From positions 1-16,075 of the forward strand of contig DASPUU010000199.1 of assembly GCA_035622755.1 (NCBI GenBank): a DNA stretch of 16,075 nt. Reading direction: 5' to 3'. Under the pieces are notes generated by a model. The model saw only the letters and a list, made by a program, of their open reading frames with translations. It made no database searches and was not told the origin of the DNA. Each line of letters opens with the position of its first letter. Within the stretch, counting starts at the first letter, position 1. Position numbers and translations under genes: made by a program. Of the stretch, positions 7,262 to 13,782 are shown piece after piece. The stretch comes from JADGRA01 sp035622755. GTDB lineage: Bacteria > Myxococcota > Myxococcia > Myxococcales > Myxococcaceae.

Positions 7262-8410
7262 ATGACCATGGGACGAACCGGCGAGGAGATGGAGCGGCTG
7301 GAGCAGATCATGATCCGCCTGCGCGCCGAGGGCGGCTGTCCCTGGGACCGGGAGCAGGACCTGAGGAGCCTCCGTCCCTACCTGGTGGAGGAGACCTACG
7401 AGGTCCTCGACGAGATGGACCGCGTCGTGGGGGGCGCTCCCTGGCGGGGCCTGTGCGAGGAGCTGGGAGACCTGCTCTTCCAGATCGTCTTCCACGCCCA
7501 GCTGGCGCGGGAGCTGGGCGAGTTCCAGCTCGCCGACGTGGCCCGGGCCATCTGCGACAAGATCGTTCGCCGCCACCCCCATGTCTTCGGGGACATCTCG
7601 GTCCGCGGCGCCGAGGAGGTCCTCCAGAACTGGGCCCGCCTCAAGGCCGCGGAGCGGCGCCACCGGACGGGGAGCGAGGGCTCGGTCCTGGAGGGTGTCC
7701 CCTCCGGCGCGCCGGCCCTTCTCCGCGCCGAGCGGCTGACGGAGAAGGCCTCGCGCATCGGCTTCGACTGGCCCGACGCCGCGGCAGTGCGCCACAAGCT
7801 CGACGAGGAGCTGGCCGAGCTCGACCAGGCACTGGCGGCGAAGGACACCCGGGCCCTGGACCACGAGCTCGGCGACGTCCTCTTCACCCTGGCCAACCTC
7901 GCCCGCCGCCTGGGCACGCCGGCCGAGGACGCGCTCCGGGCCGCCAACCGGCGCTTCACCGAGCGCTTCCAGGTGGTGGAGCGTGGCCTGCGCGAGCGGG
8001 GCGTCCCCTTCGGCACGGCGACGCTCGAGGACATGGATGCCCTCTGGGAGCAGGCCAAGGCGGCCGAGGCCAGCGTGCCACGCCCGCGTCCGGTTTCTTC
8101 CCGGCCCGCGCTGGCGCTGCGGGTGGCCGTGCCCGCCGCGGCGCCCGGCTTCTGGACCCGCATCGGGCCGCTCCTCGGCTGGGACGTCTCCGTCGAGGGC
8201 GAGCGGGTGGAGCTCGGCGTACGCGGGACGGCTCTGGTGCTCGCGCCGGCGGCGGGAGCGACTCCGCCCGAGCTCGAGCTGGAGATGGCCGTCGACGTCC
8301 CGGAGCTCGGCCCTCGCGTGCACCAGGCCGGCGGGAGACTGGAGCTGGGCGGCGACGGGACCTGCGTCCTCCGTGACCCGGCGGGTGTTGTCGTGCGTTG
8401 TCACACCTGA
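7262..8410 (+). CDS. mazG: MazG nucleoside triphosphate pyrophosphohydrolase fused to a VOC/glyoxalase-like C-terminal domain
   Basis: 382 aa from the ATG at 7262, chosen because a GGTGGGA purine tract lies about 6 nt upstream; GTG 7250 and ATG 7268 are also in frame. Residues 1-267 are full-length tandem MazG. The first copy has GGCPWD, EETYE (E43, E44, E47) and EELGD (E67, D70); the second has EELAE (E182, E183, E186) and HELGD (E202, D205). These Mg-binding EExxE/ExxD motifs mark active all-alpha NTP pyrophosphatases, which convert NTPs to NMP and PPi and clear aberrant nucleotides. Typical MazG is about 260-280 aa and ends here. The extra residues, about 283-380, run strand-helix-strands: ALALRVAV, FWTRIGPLLGWDV, VELGVRGTALVLAP, LELEMAVDVPELG, GGRLELG, RDPAGVVVRCHT. 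That is the layout of a VOC (glyoxalase/bleomycin-resistance) module, but the usual metal-binding His/Glu are not obvious. MazG part certain; VOC reading probable. Confidence 0.95.
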   Translation: MTMGRTGEEMERLEQIMIRLRAEGGCPWDREQDLRSLRPYLVEETYEVLDEMDRVVGGAPWRGLCEELGDLLFQIVFHAQLARELGEFQLADVARAICDKIVRRHPHVFGDISVRGAEEVLQNWARLKAAERRHRTGSEGSVLEGVPSGAPALLRAERLTEKASRIGFDWPDAAAVRHKLDEELAELDQALAAKDTRALDHELGDVLFTLANLARRLGTPAEDALRAANRRFTERFQVVERGLRERGVPFGTATLEDMDALWEQAKAAEASVPRPRPVSSRPALALRVAVPAAAPGFWTRIGPLLGWDVSVEGERVELGVRGTALVLAPAAGATPPELELEMAVDVPELGPRVHQAGGRLELGGDGTCVLRDPAGVVVRCHT

Positions 8411-8603
8411 GGCCACGTCGCTCGACCGCTTCCCACAGGACCTGTCGGAAAGCTGGGGGCAAGCTTGTGGGAGGTGACAGGGGCGAGGCGACGGGCCCGC
8501 GGCCGCGCGGGCGTGCCGCTTCGTGCAGCACGTCCTCCGGGCCTTTGGCGCCGCAGGTTTAGAGGGCGAGTGCCGGGTTGTTCTCCACAAGGACCGGAGG
8601 CGC

Positions 8604-8632
8604 TTGACGACCCCCCCTCCCTCCGGTAGGGA
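8604..8632 (+). promoter_or_regulatory. Possible rpsT promoter
   Basis: TTGACG (8604-8609) matches the sigma70 -35 box at five or more positions depending on consensus, followed after 17 nt by TAGGGA (8627-8632), a weak -10 sharing only TA with TATAAT. The -10 overlaps the right arm of the hairpin at 8615-8635. It is the best pair in the stretch, but the weak -10 keeps the call tentative. Confidence 0.3.
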
Positions 8633-8635
8633 GGG
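8615..8635. other. Perfect 8-bp hairpin upstream of rpsT
   Basis: CCCTCCCT (8615-8622) and AGGGAGGG (8628-8635) pair perfectly around a 5-nt loop CCGGT. It ends 37 nt before the rpsT GTG. No T-run follows on either strand, so a standard rho-independent terminator is not supported. It could be a leader structure for S20 or a DNA-level element. Confidence 0.5.
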
Positions 8636-8672
8636 CCGCCCTGTCCCCCCGAGCCCCCGGAGCTCTTCCAGC

Positions 8673-8954
8673 GTGGCCAACACCAAGTCAGCCGAGAAGC
8701 GCAGTCGCCAGAACCTGAAGCGCCGGATGCGCAACCAGGCGCTGCGCACCCAGGTGAAGTCGGCGGTGAAGAGGGCGCGGGAGGTCCTGGCCGGAAAAGA
8801 TGCAGCCGCGGCGCAGGACGCGCTGCGCGAGGCGATGCGGACCCTGAGCGCGGCGGCGAGCAAGGGCGTGCTCCACCCGCGCAACGCGGCGCGCCGCATC
8901 TCGCGCCTCGCCCGCGCGGCCCGAGCGGGTCAGCCGGCCGCCAGCCGCGTGTAG
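8673..8954 (+). CDS. rpsT: 30S ribosomal protein S20
   Basis: 93 aa. The start is GTG at 8673, set by the highly conserved S20 N-terminus ANTKSAEKRSRQNLKRR; no ATG is available in frame nearby. The body is the usual Lys/Arg-rich helical bundle (LRTQVKSAVKRAREVLAG, then KGVLHPRNAARRISRLAR). Length fits the family (about 85-92 aa). S20 binds 16S rRNA early in small-subunit assembly; it is often autoregulated through its leader, and here the leader has a hairpin. A GGAG lies 11 nt upstream of the GTG, rather far for a strong ribosome-binding site. Its last 25 bp overlap the end of lptE on the opposite strand, so the two transcripts converge. Confidence 0.96.
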   Translation: MANTKSAEKRSRQNLKRRMRNQALRTQVKSAVKRAREVLAGKDAAAAQDALREAMRTLSAAASKGVLHPRNAARRISRLARAARAGQPAASRV

Positions 8955-9439
8955 GCATCCTGGGCGAGCACTGCGGCCAGTCGCTTCAGTGCCGCCACGC
9001 GGTTGGATTCCACGCTCAGGATGTCCGGCCGCTGTCCCTGGAGGTAGTCCTCGTCGCCGCTCACGTCCACCTGGGTGACGAGCTCCGAGCCCTTGTAGAG
9101 CTTGACACGCAGGACCACGTGCACCCGGTAGCTGAGCGCCTGGTTGGGACGCGGCGCGCTGGACGGCGAGAGGACGGCCGCCCCGGCGCTGACGGCGAGG
9201 ATCTCCCCCTCCATCCGCGCCGGACTGCTGACTCCGCCGAGCACCCCGACGCGTCCGAGCTGCTCGCGCAGCGCCTCGGTGAAGGTGACCTCCAGCCCGG
9301 CCTCGGAGGTGCGGTTGGCGACCGTCGGGACGTAGACCGGCCGCACGCCACCGGCCAGCGCCGGACCCCCGGCACTGAACCCGTAGCCGCAGGCCAGGGG
9401 AAGGAGGCCGAGGACGAGCCAGGGGCGAGAGCGGCCCAC
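8930..9439 (-). CDS. lptE: LPS-assembly lipoprotein LptE
   Basis: 169 aa from GTG 9439 (GTG 9442 is equally in frame). A short basic-hydrophobic signal (GRSRPWLVLGLLPLAC) ends at a cysteine about residue 17; Pro at -3 makes the lipobox imperfect, but CGYGF directly after it matches the CGY start of mature LptE proteins. Further on: VYVPTVANRTSEAGLEVTFTEALREQL, and a strand pair LSYRVHVVLRVKLY, both usual for the family. LptE is an outer-membrane lipoprotein that plugs LptD during LPS insertion. It begins 8-11 bp after the leuS stop, with the GGGGGAGG purine run unusually close to the start, so translation may be coupled to leuS. The leuS-lptE order is well known. The commonly adjacent holA is not here. 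The 3' end overlaps rpsT by 25 bp. Confidence 0.85.
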   Translation of the reverse strand: MGRSRPWLVLGLLPLACGYGFSAGGPALAGGVRPVYVPTVANRTSEAGLEVTFTEALREQLGRVGVLGGVSSPARMEGEILAVSAGAAVLSPSSAPRPNQALSYRVHVVLRVKLYKGSELVTQVDVSGDEDYLQGQRPDILSVESNRVAALKRLAAVLAQDAYTRLAAG

Positions 9440-9450
9440 CACCTCCCCCG

Positions 9451-11943
9451 TCAGGCGACCACGAAGTTGATCAGGCGCCGGGGCACGAACACCACCTTGC
9501 GCACCTCCCGGCCGGCGAGGTGGCCGCGCACCCGCTCCTCCGACTCCGCCGCGGCGCGCACCTCGGCCTCGCCGGCCGCCAGCGGGACCTGGACCTCGCC
9601 GCGCAGCTTCCCGTTCACCTGGACCACGTAGGTGAGCAGCTCGTCGGCGATGAGCGCCGGGTCGTACGCCGGCCAGTCCTCGGTCACCGTGGACCGGGCG
9701 GCACCGTAGGCCCCGGCGATCTCGTCGGCGATGTGGGGCGCGAAGGGGGTGAGCACCCGGGCCAGGAGCCGCACCGCCTCGGCCATCGCCGCGCGCTCGG
9801 CGTCGGTGGTGAGCTCGCCGGTCGCGGTGAGGCTGTTCAGGCATTCCATCACCCCGGCGATGGCGGTGTTGAACGAGAGCCGCTCGATGGCCTCGCCCAC
9901 GCGCCGCACGCAGCGGTGGGCGGCCCGGCGGATCTCCAGCGCCCTCCCCTCCCAGGCGCCGTCGTACCGCACGGCCGCGTGCGCGCGGTGCGCGGCGGCC
10001 AGCGCCCAGAGGCGCCTCAGGAAACGATTGGCGCCCTCCACCTGATCCGCGCTCCAGTCGAAGTCGCGTTCCGGGGGACCGGCGAAGAGGACGTAGGTGC
10101 GCACCGTGTCCGCGCCGTACCGGGAGACGATGCTGTCCGGAGTCACCACGTTGCCCCAGCGCTTGGACATCTTCCGCCCGTCGGTGCCGTTGACGATGCC
10201 CTGGGTGATGAGCCGGGTCACCGGCTCGTCGGTGGGGACCAGGCCGAGCACCTTCATCCACCGGCTCCAGAACCGGAAGTAGAGCAGGTGCATCACCGCG
10301 TGCTCCGGCCCCCCGACGTAGACGTCCACCGGCAGCCAGCGGTGCGCGAGCTGGGGGTCGAACGGGGCCCGGTCGTAGGCCGGCGACAGGTAGCGGGCGT
10401 AGTACCAGTTGGAGTCGACGAAGGTGTCCATCGTCTCCACCTCGCGAGTCGCCGGGCCACCGCAGCGCGGGCAGCGGGTGTGGACGAAGCTCGGCACCTT
10501 GGCCAGGGGCGGCTCGCCCTTGCCGGTGAGGACCTTCTCCGTGTCGATCTCCGGGAGCAGGACGGGGAGCTGCTCGTCCGGGACGGGGATGCCGCGGCGC
10601 TCGGGATCGCACCGCTCGCAGTAGACGATGGGAATGGGCGTGCCCCAGTAGCGCTGGCGCGAGAAGCCCCAGTCCTTCTGGCGGTAGGTGACCTTCCGCG
10701 CGCCGATTCCGCGGCGCTCGAGCTCGCTGGCCATCCGCTCGCGGGCCTCGGCCGAGCGGAGGCCGGTGTAGGGGCCGCTGTCCACCAGCACCCCGTCCTC
10801 GACGTAGGGCGCGCTCTCGGCGCTCACCGGAGCGGCCACCCGCCCGTCGGCCGGGCGGATGACCTCGATCACCGGAAGGCGGTAGGCGCGGGCGAAGGCG
10901 AAGTCACGCTCGTCGTGGCCAGGCACGGCCATCACCGCGCCGGTGCCGTAGTCGGCGACGACGAAGTTGGCGATCCAGATCGGCAGCCGTGCGCCGGTGA
11001 AGGGATGCAAGGCGTGGGCGCCGGTGAAGACGCCCTCCTTGGTCGCCGCCTCGACCGTCCGCTCCAGCTTGGGGGTGGAGGCCATGCGCTCCACGAAGGC
11101 GCTCACCGCCGGCCGCAGCTCCGGGCTGGCCAGCTCCGCCACGCGCCGGTGCTCGGGGGCGAGGATGAGGTAGGAGCAGCCGTAGACGGTGTCGATGCGG
11201 GTGGTGAAGACGCGCACCGCGCCGGGCCGCCCCTCGAGGGCGAAGTCGCACTCCACCCCCTCGCTGCGGCCGATCCAGTTCCGCTGCATGGAGGTGATGC
11301 GCTCCGGCCAGGCGGTGAGCCGGTCCAGGCTCTCGAGCAGGTCCTGCGAGTTCCGGGTGATGCGGAAGGCCCACTCCGGCATCTCGCGCTCCACCACCAG
11401 CGAGTCACAGCGCTCGCAGTGGCCGTCCTTGACCTGCTCGTTGGCGATGACGGTCAGGCAGCTGGTGCACCAGTTCACCCGGGCGAAGCGGCGGTACACC
11501 ATGTCCCGCTCCCAGAGCCGGAGGAAGAACCACTGGTTCCAGCGGTAGTAGGCCGGATCGCTGGTGGAGATCTCCCGCGTCCAGTCGTAGCTGAAGCCCA
11601 GGCTCTGCATCTCCCGGCGAAAGCTCTCGATGTTTTCCCGGGTGCGGATGGCGGGGTGGACGCCGTCCTTGATGGCGGCGTTCTCCGCCGGCAATCCGAA
11701 AGCGTCCCACCCCATGGGGTGCAGCACATCGAAGCCGCGCATCCGGTAGTAGCGGGCGTAGACGTCCCCGATGAGGTAGTTGCGGACGTGCCCCATGTGC
11801 ATCGCCCCGCTCGGGTAGGGGAGCATCTCCAGGACGTACTTCTTGGGCGCGCCGCGGCGGGCGTCGGCGCGGAACACCTCGTCGCTCGCCCAGCGCGCCT
11901 GCCACTTCGGTTCGATGCTCTTCGGATCGTAGCGCTCGTCCAT
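9451..11943 (-). CDS. leuS: Leucyl-tRNA synthetase
   Basis: 830 aa, ATG at 11943, preceded by GAGGAG 8 nt upstream. This is a complete bacterial-type class I LeuRS that charges tRNA-Leu with leucine in the cytoplasm. Visible parts: YPSGAMHMGHVRNY with the HMGH nucleotide-binding signature (residues 49-52), GWDAFGLPAENAA, the CP1 editing insert starting about residue 220 with TTRIDT and GHDERDF, a zinc-binding-like CPRCGG segment about residue 480, VYVGGPEHAVMHLLYFRF, and the KMSKR catalytic loop (591-595). An anticodon-binding helical domain and a C-terminal ubiquitin-like domain finish the protein (VVQVNGKLRGEVQVP). No frameshift or missing motif was seen. TTRIDT in place of the common TTRPDT is a minor variant. 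It is divergent from asnS with 98 bp between, and is followed by lptE within 11 bp. Confidence 0.98.
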   Translation of the reverse strand: MDERYDPKSIEPKWQARWASDEVFRADARRGAPKKYVLEMLPYPSGAMHMGHVRNYLIGDVYARYYRMRGFDVLHPMGWDAFGLPAENAAIKDGVHPAIRTRENIESFRREMQSLGFSYDWTREISTSDPAYYRWNQWFFLRLWERDMVYRRFARVNWCTSCLTVIANEQVKDGHCERCDSLVVEREMPEWAFRITRNSQDLLESLDRLTAWPERITSMQRNWIGRSEGVECDFALEGRPGAVRVFTTRIDTVYGCSYLILAPEHRRVAELASPELRPAVSAFVERMASTPKLERTVEAATKEGVFTGAHALHPFTGARLPIWIANFVVADYGTGAVMAVPGHDERDFAFARAYRLPVIEVIRPADGRVAAPVSAESAPYVEDGVLVDSGPYTGLRSAEARERMASELERRGIGARKVTYRQKDWGFSRQRYWGTPIPIVYCERCDPERRGIPVPDEQLPVLLPEIDTEKVLTGKGEPPLAKVPSFVHTRCPRCGGPATREVETMDTFVDSNWYYARYLSPAYDRAPFDPQLAHRWLPVDVYVGGPEHAVMHLLYFRFWSRWMKVLGLVPTDEPVTRLITQGIVNGTDGRKMSKRWGNVVTPDSIVSRYGADTVRTYVLFAGPPERDFDWSADQVEGANRFLRRLWALAAAHRAHAAVRYDGAWEGRALEIRRAAHRCVRRVGEAIERLSFNTAIAGVMECLNSLTATGELTTDAERAAMAEAVRLLARVLTPFAPHIADEIAGAYGAARSTVTEDWPAYDPALIADELLTYVVQVNGKLRGEVQVPLAAGEAEVRAAAESEERVRGHLAGREVRKVVFVPRRLINFVVA

Positions 11944-12041
11944 GCGGGCAGCTCCTCATACGGCCTGGAGGAGGGTCGCGCAACGTCCCGCCCGGCGGCG
12001 GTGGCCTCCGGGGCCCGCCTTCTGTTACGAGCACTCCCGCC
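11944..12041. promoter_or_regulatory. Divergent intergenic region between leuS and asnS
   Basis: 98 bp serve both directions. On the minus strand TTGCGC (11978-11983), a 17-nt gap and TATGAG (11955-11960) form a possible sigma70 promoter for leuS; however the -10 overlaps the GAGGAG ribosome-binding site and ends 11 nt before the ATG, so both cannot be used in the usual way. No clear promoter pair or Shine-Dalgarno is seen ahead of asnS. No T-box or other leader structure was recognised. Confidence 0.35.
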
Positions 12042-13346
12042 ATGGCCCTTCCCGTGGTCCGCATCGCGGACATCGCCCGCTACGAGAACCACGACGTCGA
12101 GCTGCGCGGCTGGCTCTACAACCGCCGCTCCTCGGGCAAGCTCCACTTCCTGCAGCTCCGCGACGGCTCGGGGATCCTCCAGGCGGTGATGTCCAAGGGC
12201 GAGGTCAGCCCCGAGGAGTTCACCCGCGCCGACCACCTCGGCCAGGAGACGTCGCTCATCCTCCGGGGCACGGTGCGCAAGGACGCCCGGAGCCCGCTCG
12301 GCTTCGAGCTCGGGGTCAAGGGCCTGGAGGTCGTGCAGCCCACCGACGGCTATCCGATCACCCCCAAGGAGCACGGGGTGGCCTACCTGATGGAGAACCG
12401 GCACCTCTGGCTGCGGAGCGCGCGCCAGACGGCCATCCTGCGCGTGCGGGCCACGGTGGTGAAGGCCATCCGGGACTTCCTCGACCAGGACGGGTTCGTG
12501 CTCGTGGACGCGCCCATCTTCACCCCGGCCGCCTGCGAGGGCACCTCGACGCTGTTCGAGGTGCCCTACTTCGACCTCGGCCATGCCTACCTCACCCAGT
12601 CCGGGCAGCTGTACATGGAGGCGGCGGCAATGGCCCTGGGCCGCGTCTACTGCTTCGGGCCCACCTTCCGCGCCGAGAAGAGCAAGACGCGCCGCCACCT
12701 GACCGAGTTCTGGATGGTCGAGCCGGAGGTCGCCTACCTCACCCTCGAGGAGGACATGGTCCTCGCCGAGCGCCTGGTCACCGCGGTGGTGGAGCGCGTG
12801 CTGGAGACCCATGCCGCCGAGCTGAAGAACGTGCTCGAGCGGGACCTCGGGCGGCTCGAGGCGGTGAAGACCCCGTTCCCGCGGATCACCTATGCCCAGG
12901 CCATCGAGCGGCTCCAGGCCGCCGGGCACGCGGCGCGGTGGGGCGACGACTTCGGCGGGGACGAGGAGACGGCGCTGGCCAGCCAGTTCGACCGCCCGGT
13001 CATCGTCCATCACTACCCGGCGGCGCTGAAGGCCTTCTACTTCAAGCACGACCCGGACCATCCGGAGCTGGCGCTGGGCATGGACGTGCTCGCCCCGGAG
13101 GGCTACGGGGAGATCATCGGCGGCGGCCAGCGCGAGGACGACCTGGGAGCGCTCGAGCGGCGCATCGACGAGCACGGGCTCCCCCGCGCCGCCTTCTCCT
13201 GGTACCTCGACCTGCGCCGGTACGGAACCGTTCCGCACGCCGGGTTCGGGCTGGGCGTGGAGCGCACCGTGGCCTGGGTGTGCGGGCTCCACCACGTGCG
13301 TGAGACGATCCCCTTCGCCCGGATGATGGAGCGGATCACCCCCTAG
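12042..13346 (+). CDS. asnS: Asparaginyl-tRNA synthetase
   Basis: 434 aa, ATG at 12042; no obvious Shine-Dalgarno precedes it (GAGCACTCCCGCC). Class IIb synthetase that charges tRNA-Asn. An N-terminal OB-fold anticodon-binding domain (1-110, HDVELRGWLYNRRSSGKLHFLQLRDGSG) is followed by the catalytic domain: motif 1 region about 145-180 (FLDQDGFVLVDAPIFTPAACEG), motif 2 FRAEKSKTRRHLTEFWMVEPE (about 207-227) and motif 3 GFGLGVERTVAW (about 401-412), ending HVRETIPFARMMERITP. The length and ending are closer to the ~430-aa Bacillus/Thermus form than to the ~466-aa E. coli form (from memory). AsnRS rather than AspRS is favoured by the motif 2 sequence and absence of the large bacterial AspRS insertion. 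Its TAG stop interlocks with that of the convergent membrane-protein gene. Confidence 0.96.
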   Translation: MALPVVRIADIARYENHDVELRGWLYNRRSSGKLHFLQLRDGSGILQAVMSKGEVSPEEFTRADHLGQETSLILRGTVRKDARSPLGFELGVKGLEVVQPTDGYPITPKEHGVAYLMENRHLWLRSARQTAILRVRATVVKAIRDFLDQDGFVLVDAPIFTPAACEGTSTLFEVPYFDLGHAYLTQSGQLYMEAAAMALGRVYCFGPTFRAEKSKTRRHLTEFWMVEPEVAYLTLEEDMVLAERLVTAVVERVLETHAAELKNVLERDLGRLEAVKTPFPRITYAQAIERLQAAGHAARWGDDFGGDEETALASQFDRPVIVHHYPAALKAFYFKHDPDHPELALGMDVLAPEGYGEIIGGGQREDDLGALERRIDEHGLPRAAFSWYLDLRRYGTVPHAGFGLGVERTVAWVCGLHHVRETIPFARMMERITP

Positions 13347-13711
13347 TCGCGCGGGGTTGCCTCGCGGACGAAGAGGTCGAGCACCGCCCGGGTGACGGAG
13401 ATGACCAGGGCCCCCCAGAAGGCGGGGACGAAGCCGGCGACGTGGAACCCGAGCCCGAGCGAGCCCGAGACCGCTCCGGTCAGCCAGAGCAGCAAGGCGT
13501 TGATCACCAGGGCGAAGAGCCCGAGGGTGACGATGGTGATGGGCAAGGTGAAGAGCTTGACCAGCCCACCGATGAAGGCGTTGACCACCCCGAACACCAC
13601 CGCCACGCCGAGGAGCGCCAGCGCCCCTCCGGAGTGAGAGATGCCGGGCACGATGCGCGTGGCCACCCACAGCGCCACCGCGGTGATGACCAGCCGGAGC
13701 AGGAACCGCAT
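13343..13711 (-). CDS. Small four-helix membrane protein, phage-holin-4/YvlD family (PF04020 type)
   Basis: 122 aa, ATG at 13711, preceded by GGGAGG 6 nt upstream. Four hydrophobic helices are seen: about residues 4-22, 28-50, 55-80 and 88-112, with the family features GVVNAFI, PITIVTLGLFALVINALLLWL and GFHVAGFVPAFWGALVISV. Members are chromosomal inner-membrane proteins of unknown function despite the 'phage holin' name; nothing phage-like is nearby. The gene starts 71 bp after the ABC permease, separated from it by a hairpin (13731-13757), so it may or may not belong to that operon. It converges on asnS with a 4-bp overlap at a CTAG. Confidence 0.9.
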   Translation of the reverse strand: MRFLLRLVITAVALWVATRIVPGISHSGGALALLGVAVVFGVVNAFIGGLVKLFTLPITIVTLGLFALVINALLLWLTGAVSGSLGLGFHVAGFVPAFWGALVISVTRAVLDLFVREATPRD

Positions 13712-13730
13712 GCCTCACCTCCCCTGAGCA

Positions 13731-13757
13731 GCCCCGGGGTTCTCGCATGCCCGGGGC
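13731..13757. terminator. Hairpin between the ABC permease gene and the holin-like gene
   Basis: GCCCCGGG (13731-13738) and CCCGGGGC (13750-13757) form a perfect 8-bp GC stem with an 11-nt loop. It lies 25 bp after the permease stop and 19 bp before the next ATG on the minus strand. No T-run follows, so it may be a weak or factor-assisted terminator, an mRNA end protector, or chance in GC-rich DNA. Confidence 0.4.
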
Positions 13758-13782
13758 GGGCGCGGCCACTGTTGCTCGGGCC

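Larger units (their letters stand above)
8411..8672. other. Intergenic stretch between mazG and rpsT
   Basis: No tRNA or small ORF with convincing coding character is seen here. It holds an imperfect long-range inverted repeat (TCCCACA 8431-8437 with TGTGGGA 8466-8472), which could serve mazG mRNA folding or termination, a TTGACG hexamer at 8604-8609 and a perfect hairpin at 8615-8635. The region most likely contains the end of the mazG transcript and the rpsT leader. Confidence 0.5.

Noticed and set aside
8411..8672. Possible tRNA or small RNA gene before rpsT
   Set aside because: No cloverleaf, T-loop GGTTCGA motif or CCA end was found; only simple inverted repeats are present.
13343..13711. 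Phage origin suggested by the 'phage holin' family name
   Set aside because: Family members are chromosomal membrane proteins in many bacteria, and no lysin, integrase or other phage gene is in the window.
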